Below the pieces are notes generated by a model. The model ran no database searches. It was not told the DNA's origin and saw only the letters and a list, made by a program, of their open reading frames with translations. Below are positions 1 to 8,027 of a stretch of 16,954 nt of DNA, in pieces. The stretch is from positions 1 through 16,954 of the forward strand of contig PITI01000201.1 of NCBI GenBank assembly GCA_004325065.1, given 5' to 3'. Source of the stretch: Hamiltosporidium magnivora. Taxonomy: Eukaryota > Microsporidia > Dubosqiidae. Every line of letters starts with the position of its first letter. Position 1 is the stretch's first letter. Both the position numbers and the translations under genes were made by a program.

Positions 1-360
1 TATTTTTATACAAAAGTTGTTACACTGTTAAAATTTATTGCCATTAAATTTCTCAAAATAGAATATCAAAAAATATTTATTTAAACAAATAATATTTTCA
101 AAACAAAACTTTTTACGTTAATTACATTGCATAATATTGGATTTCTCAATGTAGAAATAAAAAAAAGAACCATAAAAAATTTAAAGAAAATATTCTTAAA
201 ACCCGGGTGTCTGAATAATCTTTTATTCTGATTTCAGCTACAAAAATTATTTATTTTAATCATAAAATACCAAAAAAACTATTAAAATAAAATGCATAAA
301 CAAATTATAACAATATATTTTTAATTTAATTAATATAATTCCGTATTATTCTCTAATAGT
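1..360. other. AT-rich spacer at left edge
   Basis: No supportable gene. The plus strand is open from the first base to a TAA at 82-84 (27 codons, lysine- and isoleucine-rich), so the 3' end of a gene entering from the left cannot be excluded, but nothing is recognisable. An isolated ACCCGGGT palindrome lies at 201-208. Confidence 0.5.
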
Positions 361-652
361 ACAATCACTACAAATTATATAAACACATCAAACAATATAT
401 GAAACTCGTTCATTAGTTGTAAATACAGTCTTCTTTAAATACATACAATCACTACAAATTATATAAACACATCAAACAATATATGAAACTCGTTCATTAG
501 TCGTCAATACAGTCTTCTTTAAATACATACAATCACTACAAATTATATAAACACATCAAAAAAATATATGAAACTCGTTCATTAGTTGTCAATACAGTCT
601 TCTTTAAATACATACAATCACTACAAATTATATAAACACATTAAATATATAT
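361..652. repeat. 84-bp tandem repeat, about 3.5 copies
   Basis: Copies begin with ACAATCACTACAAATTATAT at 361, 445, 529 and 614, so the period is 84, 84 and then 85 bp. The third copy has one extra A in its CATCAAAAAAATATATG segment. The fourth copy stops after about 39 bp. Internal copies differ at only a few positions, for example TTAGTTGTAAATAC versus TTAGTCGTCAATAC, so the array is young or homogenised. A degenerate CAATCACCACA at about 695 may be a further remnant. No long reading frame crosses it. Confidence 0.95.
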
Positions 653-731
653 GATTCCACACTTTTTTATTTATTCAAATATTATATCACACTGTGCAAT
701 CACCACAAGATTGTAAATATTAAATAAATCT

Positions 732-998
732 ATGAAACCCCTTTTTACCAGTCATATCTCTTCTATTTCTACCATAGAACATACTTTTATTCGAAAAACA
801 GAAACACTGCTTAATCAATATAGTTTTAATCTACCCCTAAATTTAAAACCAATCGTTTCTAAAAGAAAGGTAAATCAAAATATTATCCAAATACACTTCC
901 TCGACTTAAAATTAATTATTAAATTCTATTATAAAATTACATTAAAAAATACTTTTAAAAGTAGAAATAAAAAAATAAATTTCTTTATTCAAACATAA
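732..998 (+). CDS. doubtful small ORF, 88 codons, unknown product
   Basis: Open reading frame starting ATGAAACCCC and ending 49 bp before the 3' end of the convergent H4 gene. The product is basic, rich in isoleucine, lysine and asparagine, and has no domain I recognise. In its favour, its first half is clearly less AT-rich than the flanking spacer and contains ordinary-looking codons. Against it, there is no CCC tract before the ATG as seen at the other genes here (the only CCC lies inside codons 3-4), and the C-terminal half is low-complexity. It could be a real lineage-specific gene, a decayed gene end, or chance. Confidence 0.2.
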   Translation: MKPLFTSHISSISTIEHTFIRKTETLLNQYSFNLPLNLKPIVSKRKVNQNIIQIHFLDLKLIIKFYYKITLKNTFKSRNKKINFFIQT

Positions 999-1047
999 TA
1001 CAAAAACAAAAGACAAAAAAATGAAAGAACAACTAATTTTACTGAAA

Positions 1048-1350
1048 TCAATAACCAATAAGTTTAACACCCTGTCTCTTAAGTGCATACAACACATCTG
1101 AACATACAACAGTCTTTCTCTTAGCATGATTAGCATAAGTAACAGCACTTCTCAACACTTCATCAAGATACAATCTAGCAAGTGTATTCATATCAGCATA
1201 CACACTAGCACCAAGTCTCTTTACTCCACCTCTACGCGCTAATCTTCTTAAAGAAGGTTTGCTTATTTTATCACTCTGTGGTGCTTGTTTTCTATGTCTT
1301 TTTGCTGCTCCTTTTCCTAAACCTTTTCCTCCTTTTCCTCGTCCTGACAT
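1048..1350 (-). CDS. H4: histone H4 (divergent)
   Basis: Core histone H4, which pairs with H3 to form the tetramer at the centre of the nucleosome. The product is 100 residues against the usual 103. The N-terminal tail matches canonical H4 through the lysine at position 20 (initiator Met not counted) except for Gly14 to Ala, so the acetylatable lysines 5, 8, 12 and 16 and methylatable lysine 20 are all present. The block [11 protein letters not shown], the segment HAKRKTV and the C-terminal YALKRQG are conserved. Between them the protein is divergent: the segment after lysine 20 is replaced by QAPQSDKIS and is one residue shorter, helix 2 carries many substitutions, and the end is GY rather than GFGG. 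The ATG is supported by a CCC tract and a TATA-like box upstream. The gene is divergent to H3, with no visible intron. Confidence 0.97.
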   Translation of the reverse strand: MSGRGKGGKGLGKGAAKRHRKQAPQSDKISKPSLRRLARRGGVKRLGASVYADMNTLARLYLDEVLRSAVTYANHAKRKTVVCSDVLYALKRQGVKLIGY

Positions 1351-1360
1351 ATTTTTAGAA

Positions 1361-1377
1361 GGGCAGTCGTATTTATA
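1361..1377 (-). promoter_or_regulatory. H4 core promoter: TATA-like box and CCC start signal
   Basis: On the minus strand TATAAATA (1370-1377) is followed by CCC (1361-1363), ten bases before the ATG. The same TATA-then-CCC order occurs at H3, CCT2 and the SDS22-like gene in this window. In microsporidia such CCC tracts mark transcription and translation starts on very short leaders. The role here is inferred from position and recurrence. Confidence 0.7.
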
Positions 1378-1394
1378 GTTTTAAAATTTTTTTG

Positions 1395-1721
1395 TTTCCC
1401 GGTTTTTTTTACAAATAAACAATTTGATTGGTTTATTTTTATCTTCGGAGGGAAAATTTTGTGTTTTAGGAGGGAAAAATAAATTAAAAAAAAAAAAAGA
1501 GTATCAAAGATTAAAAATTATATTACTTATTACTTACTATATTATTACTCTATTACTTACTCTTCTTTATAATACTCTATTACTTACTTTATATTACTTT
1601 ATTCTTACTCTATTACTTAATTTATATTACTCTATTACTTTATATTACTACCTATTTCCTTATTCTTTTTTTTACCCCCAATTTTACCGCCAAAAAAATT
1701 CTGCCCGCCTTTTTTCCCGCC
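1395..1721. promoter_or_regulatory. shared H4-H3 divergent control region
   Basis: The 406-bp gap between the two histone starts holds several G/C-containing motifs in very AT-rich DNA. On the H4 side are TTTCCCGGTTT (1395-1405), an inverted CCAAT box (ATTGG, 1427-1431) and two identical GGAGGGAAAA elements (1447-1456 and 1469-1478) spaced 22 bp apart, about two helical turns. On the H3 side are ACCGCC (1686-1691) and two CCCGCC elements (1704-1709 and 1716-1721). The last reads TTTTTTCCCGCCAAT, combining an E2F-like TTTCCCGCC with a CCAAT box. Use in cell-cycle control of both histones is an inference. Confidence 0.5.
1520..1651. repeat. low-complexity TATTACTCTATTACTTA repeat between histone genes
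   Basis: Irregular repetition of CTCTATTACTTA (near 1548, 1575, 1608 and 1630) and TATATTACT, nearly free of G on the plus strand. It separates the H4-side from the H3-side promoter elements. It could be a nucleosome-depleted spacer or simply replication slippage. Confidence 0.7.
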
Positions 1722-1729
1722 AATAAATC

Positions 1730-1756
1730 TATAAAAGAACACAAAAAAGTAAACCC
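1730..1756 (+). promoter_or_regulatory. H3 core promoter: TATAAAAG and CCC adjoining the ATG
   Basis: TATAAAAG at 1730-1737 lies 20 bp before the ATG, and CCC (1754-1756) directly abuts it. A leader would be at most about twenty bases. This supports the chosen H3 start. Confidence 0.7.
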
Positions 1757-2197
1757 ATGGCACGAACAAAACAAACAGCAAGAAAGAGTACTGGTGGTAA
1801 AGCTCCAAGAAAACAACTAGCAACAAAAGCAGCAAGAAAAAGTACAACAGTAGAAACACCTGTGACTGCAGCCAAACGTGTACACAGATTCAAACCAGGC
1901 GCAATTGCACTCAAAGAAATACGTAAATACCAAAAAAGTACAGAATTACTTATCCGTAAACTGCCATTCCAAAGACTCGTTAGAGAAATAGCTTCCAAAT
2001 TTAAAGCAGATATACGATTCCAATATCAGTCACTTGTAGCTCTACAAGAATCTCTTGAATCTTTTTTAACTAATATGTTTGAAGATGCTTATAGATGTGT
2101 TATACATGCTAAAAGAGTTACACTTATGTCTAAAGATGTCAAGTTGGTTTATAAGATTAAATATGCAGCTGCAGGTCTCGGATTAAAAGGTTTTTAA
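1757..2197 (+). CDS. H3: histone H3 (extended, divergent core)
   Basis: Core histone H3, partner of H4 in the nucleosome. The product is 146 residues against the usual 136. The tail is identical to canonical H3 from the start through Ser28, keeping lysines 4, 9, 14, 18, 23 and 27. The linker to the fold is three residues longer, but a lysine is retained at the place of Lys36. [20 protein letters not shown] is nearly canonical, including the lysine equivalent to Lys56, and a Lys79 equivalent is present in KFKAD. Helix 2 is divergent ([20 protein letters not shown]). Cys110 and His113, reported to bind copper in H3, are kept. The C-terminus is about seven residues longer and ends [11 protein letters not shown] normal tail and no CENP-A-type loop insertion argue for bulk H3. 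Confidence 0.97.
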   Translation: MARTKQTARKSTGGKAPRKQLATKAARKSTTVETPVTAAKRVHRFKPGAIALKEIRKYQKSTELLIRKLPFQRLVREIASKFKADIRFQYQSLVALQESLESFLTNMFEDAYRCVIHAKRVTLMSKDVKLVYKIKYAAAGLGLKGF

Positions 2198-2652
2198 TAA
2201 ATAGTAATTGAGTGTTTAAATTTTATATTTTAGTATTTAATTATAAAAGTATTACTTCTAAATTATTGGTAGTAGAATTTAATTTTTAAAATATCTATGT
2301 TTTCTTCTTTTTTTTATTTGATATTCATTTGTATTCTAATTAATAAATTTCAAAGACTTTTGAATCTAAGAATTTCTTTTCTTTTAATTCCTTATTTTAA
2401 AAAAAATAATTTAGAAAAAAATTTCCTCATCCCAACTAGTATAAAGCAATTAAATATATTAAAATGAATTTTAAAGAAAGTATATTTCTAACTCATATCT
2501 AAAAAAATAATTAAATATAAAGAAATATATTAAAATGAAAGATAAATTAAATATTAAATTAAGTATATTTCTAACTCCTATCTAAAAAAATAATTAAAAG
2601 TATTAAAAGTATTAAAAAGCAAGATAAATTAAATTAATTAAATTATTTTTTT
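2198..2652. repeat. convergent H3-CCT2 spacer with an 83-bp direct repeat
   Basis: AT-rich spacer between two convergent genes. GTATATTTCTAACTC followed by ATCTAAAAAAATAATTAAA occurs at about 2480 and again at about 2563, giving an 83-bp offset. The flanking AATATATTAAAATGAA also recurs. No reading frame of note is present. Confidence 0.75.
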
Positions 2653-4185
2653 TTATTCTCTTGTTCTTTCTCTTGGCTTACACTTAACAACACCATCACA
2701 TTTAATAATCATCTGTGCCACTTCACAAGCAGAAACCAAAACTCTTCTTTTAACTCTCAGACTTTCTACTACGCCTTTTTCTTTCATACAACAGACACCT
2801 TCATCCATATCAATACCGTAGGTGGTTTTACCTTCAGAATGGCTTTTTCTTAAAATACTTTTTATATTGTTGGCATCAAAACCAGCATTTTCTGCTAAAA
2901 TAAATGGAATTTGAATTAGTGCACGCATAAATGCTAATATAGCTTCACTTTCTTTTCCCGCTGTTTTAATTGCTAAGTCGTTGAGCATTAAAGCCAACGA
3001 CATTTCAATTGCTCCTCCACCACACACTACTCCACCCACTTCATAAATACCTTTCAACACACATAAAACATCATGAATGCTTCTTTCTGCTTCGTCCAAC
3101 ATTTCTTTAGATCCCCCTTTCAAAACGATCGTACACGGTCCATCACCCTCATTTCCTACAAAAAATTTAATCATTCTTTCATTGTCAACAACAATATTTC
3201 GTATTTCCTTACAACTACCATAACAATCCTCATTTAAAGAATCAAAAGTACTCATAATTTTACCCCCTACAAATTTTACTAACCGTTCCACCCCATCAAA
3301 ATCCGCATGTTCAATCACTGTCACATTATTTCTACTGAACAGTTGTAAAGGAAAGTCATAAATAATTTGTCGATTTATAAAACAATCCACACCATTCGAA
3401 CATATTTTTTCTACTTTTTTTTTCATTTTAATTTTTTCTTCATCTTCTAAATCCACCAATTCTTTAATACTTTGAACTTGAAATTTAGCCGCATTTATTT
3501 TTACTTTATCAGAATCTAAAGAAGTGTTTCCAACCAAAATTTTAGGATTTTTAAGAAAAGGAACTTTTATATCTTTTTTAAGAATAAATCCATCATCAAT
3601 GTATGAATCTTCCAAAGTACCTGGAATTTTAATAATATTTATTAAATTTAAATCACAACCGTATTTTTTTATACGAGAAATAGCAGAAACACAAATATTT
3701 GCAAAATGCTTTTTGTGAGGTTTCAATATTTTAGAACAAAGAGTTGTTTCTGCAAGATTTTGGATTGAATCGCTGGTCATTTCAAAAATTAAGTTTTTTA
3801 AATGTTCAATACACTGTGTCAGTGCAATATGATATCCTTTAATTATTGTACACGGATGTAATCCTATATTCTGTACTTCTTTGATAAGTAAAGCTGCAAG
3901 TAAAGCAACTGATGTTGTACCGTCTCCTTCTTCCCAATCTTGAGATACAGATGCATCGATAAGAATTTGTGCGGATGGACTGTCAATAAGAAGATTTTTA
4001 AGAATTGTTGCGCCATCGTTAGATATTATGGGAGAAGTACCGGTAAGTAATTTTAATGCTCCTTTTGGTCCTAAAGCAGATCTTAATATTTCTATTAGTA
4101 GATCTACACCACCTATTATTGTTTTTTGTGCTTCTTCACTTCTTTCCTCAGATGTTCCTAAATTATTGTGTGTATAGATATTCAT
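2653..4185 (-). CDS. CCT2: CCT chaperonin subunit beta (TCP-1 family)
   Basis: Beta subunit of the cytosolic TRiC/CCT chaperonin, an ATP-driven double ring that folds actin, tubulin and other proteins. The product is 510 residues, slightly shorter than yeast Cct2 (about 527). ATP-site motifs are intact: LGPKG (38-42), NDGAT (56-60), GDGTTS (87-92, with the aspartate expected for catalysis) and GGG (389-391). The segment LDEAERSIHD near 363-372 carries the second conserved acidic residue. Assignment to beta rather than another subunit rests on long matches to Cct2, such as VDCFINRQIIYDFP (266-279), IEHADFDGVERL (291-302) and NAGFDANNIKSILR (433-446). A CCC tract three bases before the ATG supports the start. 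There is no sign of frameshift or truncation. Confidence 0.97.
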   Translation of the reverse strand: MNIYTHNNLGTSEERSEEAQKTIIGGVDLLIEILRSALGPKGALKLLTGTSPIISNDGATILKNLLIDSPSAQILIDASVSQDWEEGDGTTSVALLAALLIKEVQNIGLHPCTIIKGYHIALTQCIEHLKNLIFEMTSDSIQNLAETTLCSKILKPHKKHFANICVSAISRIKKYGCDLNLINIIKIPGTLEDSYIDDGFILKKDIKVPFLKNPKILVGNTSLDSDKVKINAAKFQVQSIKELVDLEDEEKIKMKKKVEKICSNGVDCFINRQIIYDFPLQLFSRNNVTVIEHADFDGVERLVKFVGGKIMSTFDSLNEDCYGSCKEIRNIVVDNERMIKFFVGNEGDGPCTIVLKGGSKEMLDEAERSIHDVLCVLKGIYEVGGVVCGGGAIEMSLALMLNDLAIKTAGKESEAILAFMRALIQIPFILAENAGFDANNIKSILRKSHSEGKTTYGIDMDEGVCCMKEKGVVESLRVKRRVLVSACEVAQMIIKCDGVVKCKPRERTRE

Positions 4186-4188
4186 TAA

Positions 4189-4212
4189 GGGTTGGTTAGC
4201 TTTTTATTTATA
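4189..4212 (-). promoter_or_regulatory. CCT2 core promoter: TATAAATA and CCC
   Basis: On the minus strand TATAAATA (4205-4212) precedes CCC (4189-4191), which is three bases from the ATG. The TATA-to-ATG distance is 19 bp. Confidence 0.65.
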
Positions 4213-4237
4213 AAAAGAAAAAAAATAAAATTTATAA

Positions 4238-4560
4238 CGGATTTCGGGGCTGAAGAAATAGAGACTTTAGAAAAAAAAAATAAGAATTTGAGGAATAAGA
4301 ATTTGAGAAGTAAAAAATAAACGGATTTTTTGAGTTTAAGAAAAACAATATTTGAGGAATATAATTCTGAGGAGTAAGAATTTGAGAAGTAAAGAATAAA
4401 CGGATTTTTTGAGTTTAAGAAAAATAAAAATTTGAGGAATATAATTCTGAGGAGTAAGAATTTGAGAAGTAAAGAATAAACGGATTTTTTGAGTTTAAGA
4501 AAAATAAAAATTTGAGGAATCAAAACTTGAGAAATAAAAAATAAACGGATTTAGTATTGG
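4238..4560. repeat. approximately 80-bp minisatellite upstream of CCT2
   Basis: Copies start at CGGATTT at 4238 (divergent, CGGATTTCGGGG), 4322, 4401, 4481 and 4546, giving spacings of 84, 79, 80 and 65 bp. The core is CGGATTTTTTGAGTTTAAGA, followed by AATTTGAGGAATATAATTCTG and AGTAAAGAATAA. Sub-repeats of AGAATTTGAG are visible inside the unit. The array begins about 50 bp upstream of the CCT2 ATG, just outside the TATA box. An open frame across it on the minus strand is a by-product of the repeats. Confidence 0.92.
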
Positions 4561-5931
4561 AGTATTCTATAGTGGAAATAAAATGAAAAGAAAAAAATAT
4601 CGAATTTTAGTACTGAACTAAAACAAATTATTAGAAGTAATGGAAATTTAAAATAGAAAATGAAGTACTTTTTAATATTTAATCAACCTTCTATCCTTTT
4701 TATTATTATTGACATGAATTATACTTTGAAATACTAAGAAATATAAAATAAGAATATATTTTTACTGTATAATGCATAGAATAAAAGATTAATTTTTGGA
4801 TTAATTTTTTAAATGAATTAAGTAATGAAATATTAAACTGTTTAAAAGTATATATTGTTTTAATACAGTAAAACTAGAAATTTATCATATATATTCTAAA
4901 TAGTAACTATATTAGAAGCTTTGTAAACCAATTAGAGATTTATAAGTATTTACGACCTCTTTCAAGGAAATAGTTGTTCTCTGCTAAAAATAGTAATTAA
5001 GCAATATAATTATAAAAAATTGTTTAATTTAATATAAATTAAAGTCTTCAAAACGAATTAAAATATATTTTCAAATGAAAATATTAGAATAAGAATTGAT
5101 GTAGAATTACAAATAATAAACTTAGTGTATTTTTTAGGATATGAAAATATTTAAGTAACTTTTTATGAGGTATTTATTAATCATATTCTTACAATAATAA
5201 GTTTTGTATTGCTTATATCAAATGTTTTTAAGTATGATTCTTATCATATTTAAGATGCAGTGTTGAGATAATTCCTTATGTGATAACCTGGGATGGTATT
5301 GTGACAAAATATAACTAAAATTAAAATCAAATTAAAACTCAAAATAAAACTTAAATTAAAACTCGAAATAAAACTTTAATAGAAACATAAATTCAATCGA
5401 TAGTAATAAAACTTACGTCAAATATTTTTTATACATGAAAAATGCTCGGGGATTAAAATTTTGAGCAATTTATAGATCTCATTGGTGTATAGTCTTATAT
5501 GAAATACGTATTATTAGTTTGAAGAAGAAATTCGTAAAAAATATGAAAATGAGTAAAAATTTTATTTAAAATCGGATAAAAATAGAGATTAAAACATCAT
5601 TCAAAAAAAAAGTTATGAAATCAATGAATAAAGAAAGAAACATAAAAAGTTGTTTTCAAATTTTTTTATTCGCTTTGTATTTGCAATACATTTTAGGCTT
5701 GAAATATTATAATTTCACAAAAATTATTATTAGTACTTTAAACTTAGAGATTATTACTGAAAAAGTTATATTTATTATAAATTTTTAACTTATTACACAT
5801 ATAAAATATTCTAAAGAATAATTTTTTGAAATTTATTTTTTTACTCTGCAATCTAAAAATATTTTAATTGTTTAAATTATTTTTAAATATCTAGACTATA
5901 AATATTGGAAAGTCTATAAGCAGAAATTTTA
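4561..5931. other. AT-rich gene-free stretch
   Basis: No reading frame, RNA gene or start signal that I can support. The only structure I see is a 24-bp repeat (AATTAAAACTCAAAATAAAA, twice, 5330-5384). The GGGG at about 5447 lies near a minus-strand ATG, but that frame closes after seven codons. Confidence 0.6.
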
Positions 5932-6405
5932 TTTGGAAATTATATCTAAGATGTTTCTGTGATTAAGTCCAGGATTTCGGATGTTCTTACCAAGATAGAG
6001 TTCGTCTTTCACTTATTGGCACTCTTTATTCTTCGGATAAGGGTGTTTGTGATAAGCTGACAAGATATTCAGATAGAATATTTCTCTAAAAGCCCAATTT
6101 AAACGACTAATATTTTATTTCATTTGTGGATTCTCTTCTCATAGTAATAAAAGAAACAAGCTGTAAAGAATGTAAGGTATTTTATTAAACAAGAATATAT
6201 TTAGTTTAATGATATAAATTACGTTCCAAGCTATTTTCTCTGTAATAATAAATTAATTTTTTTTCTCATTTTTTTAATCTGACACTATGTTTTGCTCTAA
6301 TGATATATTTATTAAATATATTCATTTTGATTGGATATATTTTTCTAATAGTGTCTAAATAATTATGAGAGTAAAAAAATACAGTCTTTATATCAGTAAA
6401 GTATA
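5932..6405 (-). pseudogene. possible decayed Ty3/gypsy integrase core
   Basis: Minus-strand relic with several stops. From 6405 to 6277 the translation reads YTLLI, stop, RLYFFTLIII, and ends in IVSD. This spacing resembles the integrase pattern of a YxLxxIDRxS strand followed about 35 residues later by the second catalytic aspartate in (I/V)SD. Further on, 6060-6016 reads SAYHKHP then NKECQ, which resembles the SAYHPQ-N-x-x-E motif around the catalytic glutamate. The last part lies in an island of about 37 percent GC (5967-6086), well above its surroundings. Order and strand fit one integrase, but the gap between the last two motifs (about 74 codons) is longer than usual. The assignment is inference from motifs. 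A 40-codon plus-strand frame over 5967-6086 is the competing reading. Confidence 0.33.
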
Positions 6406-7149
6406 TTCTGTGTCAATATAAACATTTATTGACTCATATTTGTTTTAAAATATGTTTTTTCATCAACCTTAAAAATATTTTTTCTTTTTAAGAAATTTCA
6501 TCGTGTGTCTCTTTGTTTTGTATTATCAAACTCATTTTTTTTATCATTAACAAAAATATATGATTAACCTGCTGAGATTTGTATTTCATAAGAAACGGTT
6601 TAAAGGTAAGAATTGAGTAAAATTTATACATATAATTAGATTTAATCATTGCTAAAGTAAATATATTGCGGTTATAAAATTAATATCTGAAAATGGAAGT
6701 TGTTTTTACCAATGATTACATATTTTCTAAGACTTTTATTGATCAATCGAACAAAATAAGGCATAATTTGTTTTAAGACTGAGTCATATATTTGGTTAAG
6801 AAAATTAAGTAAAAAATTAATTCAAATGTGATTTCGTACATTTCATTTAAGTTAAGTTTAAGAAATTTAAAACCACGAACTTTTTTAAAAAGATTTCAAC
6901 AGATTTTTGCAGAAATATATTACCTATCTTATTTTTAAAGAAATATACTCCGTAGTTAATTTCCTTTTATTGAGTAATTCTGATGGAATACCCGAATTTT
7001 AGTCATTATTTTACATATTCTAATAAAAATGTGATTTTGTGTTTTAAATTTTGTTTACAAAATGATAAACACCTCTCTAAATATATTTTCTGTTTTATGA
7101 AAGCAAGACTAAGTTCATTTATGAAATATACTTCTGCTTCTCTTGTTCT
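6406..7149. other. AT-rich stretch without a supportable gene
   Basis: A 61-codon plus-strand frame at 6983-7168 begins with ATG but has no CCC tract or TATA-like box in the pattern of the intact genes, and its product matches nothing I know. If the flanking integrase-like pieces belong to one element, this stretch is the eroded interval between them. Confidence 0.4.
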
Positions 7150-7391
7150 ACTTCTTTATTCTTTTTAAGGTTTGAATTGCGCCTTTACGGATTTTAATTT
7201 ATAATTTAGTTCTTTATGTGATCGAGTTAGCAGGAACAAGGTTTTTATTCCGCATGTAATAGTGTAATTATATCTCTAACTGAAATGGAGATTTATAAAA
7301 CCAAAACTTAAAATCCAGTTCGAGATTTGCGCCTTGTGAGCTGTTTAATGTATTCTTTAATATTATCATAAATTCCTAAATAACCTTTTAA
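7150..7391 (-). pseudogene. possible decayed integrase N-terminal region
   Basis: Minus-strand relic with stops in all frames. One frame gives GIYDNIKEYIKQLTRRKS (7323-7376), like the segment of Ty3/gypsy integrases that runs into the CxxC of the zinc-binding HHCC domain, with both cysteines replaced. Another frame gives LHYYMRNKNLVPANSIT (7217-7267) and AIQTLKRIKK (7151-7180), like the lead-in to the same domain. These two readings are in the wrong relative order for a single copy, so at least one is fortuitous or two copies overlap. The local GC is higher than in the flanks. Confidence 0.2.
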
Positions 7392-7656
7392 TAATAACTA
7401 AAAGAACAATCAATTAACTTGATTAGAAAAATATGGAATATAAATAATTAAATCTAAGCGTGTGTTTCCTAAGATTATATTTTTCGCATCTTTTACATCG
7501 TAACATACAACTCTCTAAACTTCAAACTAAGTATTTATAGCCATCATATCTGCAATCAAAATTAAGTATTAAAGATCTATTTGTCCAAAATATATAAAAA
7601 AAATAGATTTATTAAAAAAAATTATTTGATCTCATCAAAATATAAAAGATAATATT

Positions 7657-8013
7657 TCACTTTTGATGTATCTCGATAACACTATTATATAAGCTACTAG
7701 TAGGTATATAAACACAAGACTTATCTTTTTTAAGAATCCTAAGATAAAACCAATCAAGACAATCCACCTTACCTTCATATCCATGTACTTTGACAATATC
7801 ATTTATTCCAAATGGTTTGAAAGCAAAAATATACAACGATTTAAAAAAATTTGCAAAAAATTCTTTCTTAAAGAAATCGTTTGTAAACATAGACCTCGGA
7901 GATATTATTGATAATGTGAGTGGTACTGTTTTTATTAAATTTTCTTTTATTTTAGTTTCTGTATTTCTTTTAAAACTAAATAACGATTTTATGTAGTTCA
8001 AAGGTTTTAGCAT
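7657..8013 (-). CDS. short MscS-family mechanosensitive channel protein
   Basis: MscS-type protein of 118 residues. The core segment FFKSLYIFAFKPFGINDIVK (about 57-76) followed by VHGYEGKVDCLDWFYLR and VYIPTSSLYNSVIEIH corresponds to the end of the pore helix TM3 and the start of the beta domain (bacterial pattern: kPFxxGDxVxVxGxxGxVxxI, then IPNxxl). In bacteria these channels open on membrane tension to release solutes. Microsporidia are reported to carry MscS genes of bacterial origin, with a suggested role in osmotic events of spore germination. The first two transmembrane helices and the C-terminal part of the beta domain are missing. The ATG has a CCC tract upstream and the upstream frame reaches a stop without another ATG, so the short form appears to be the gene as it stands. 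Confidence 0.82.
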   Translation of the reverse strand: MLKPLNYIKSLFSFKRNTETKIKENLIKTVPLTLSIISPRSMFTNDFFKKEFFANFFKSLYIFAFKPFGINDIVKVHGYEGKVDCLDWFYLRILKKDKSCVYIPTSSLYNSVIEIHQK

Positions 8014-8024
8014 TTCAATTTTTA

Positions 8025-8027
8025 GGG
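8025..8027 (-). promoter_or_regulatory. CCC start signal of the MscS-like gene
   Basis: CCC on the minus strand, eleven bases before the ATG. Only a weak TATA-like sequence (TTTATAACG) lies about 40 bp upstream, so this promoter fits the window's pattern less well than the others. Confidence 0.5.

Noticed and set aside
1424..1726. 100-codon plus-strand frame between the histone genes
   Set aside because: Starts at TTG and translates the low-complexity TATTACT repeat into leucine and tyrosine runs. It overlaps both histone promoters.
4185..4523. 112-codon open frame on the minus strand upstream of CCT2
   Set aside because: It runs through the 80-bp minisatellite and overlaps the CCT2 promoter. 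The product is repetitive (LLLKFL, FLKLKKSV) and arises from the repeat.
5440..5460. GGGG near a minus-strand ATG (a possible CCC start signal)
   Set aside because: The frame behind the ATG closes after seven codons.
6983..7168. 61-codon plus-strand frame starting with ATG
   Set aside because: No CCC or TATA-like context, no recognisable motif, and it overlaps an antisense integrase-like relic.
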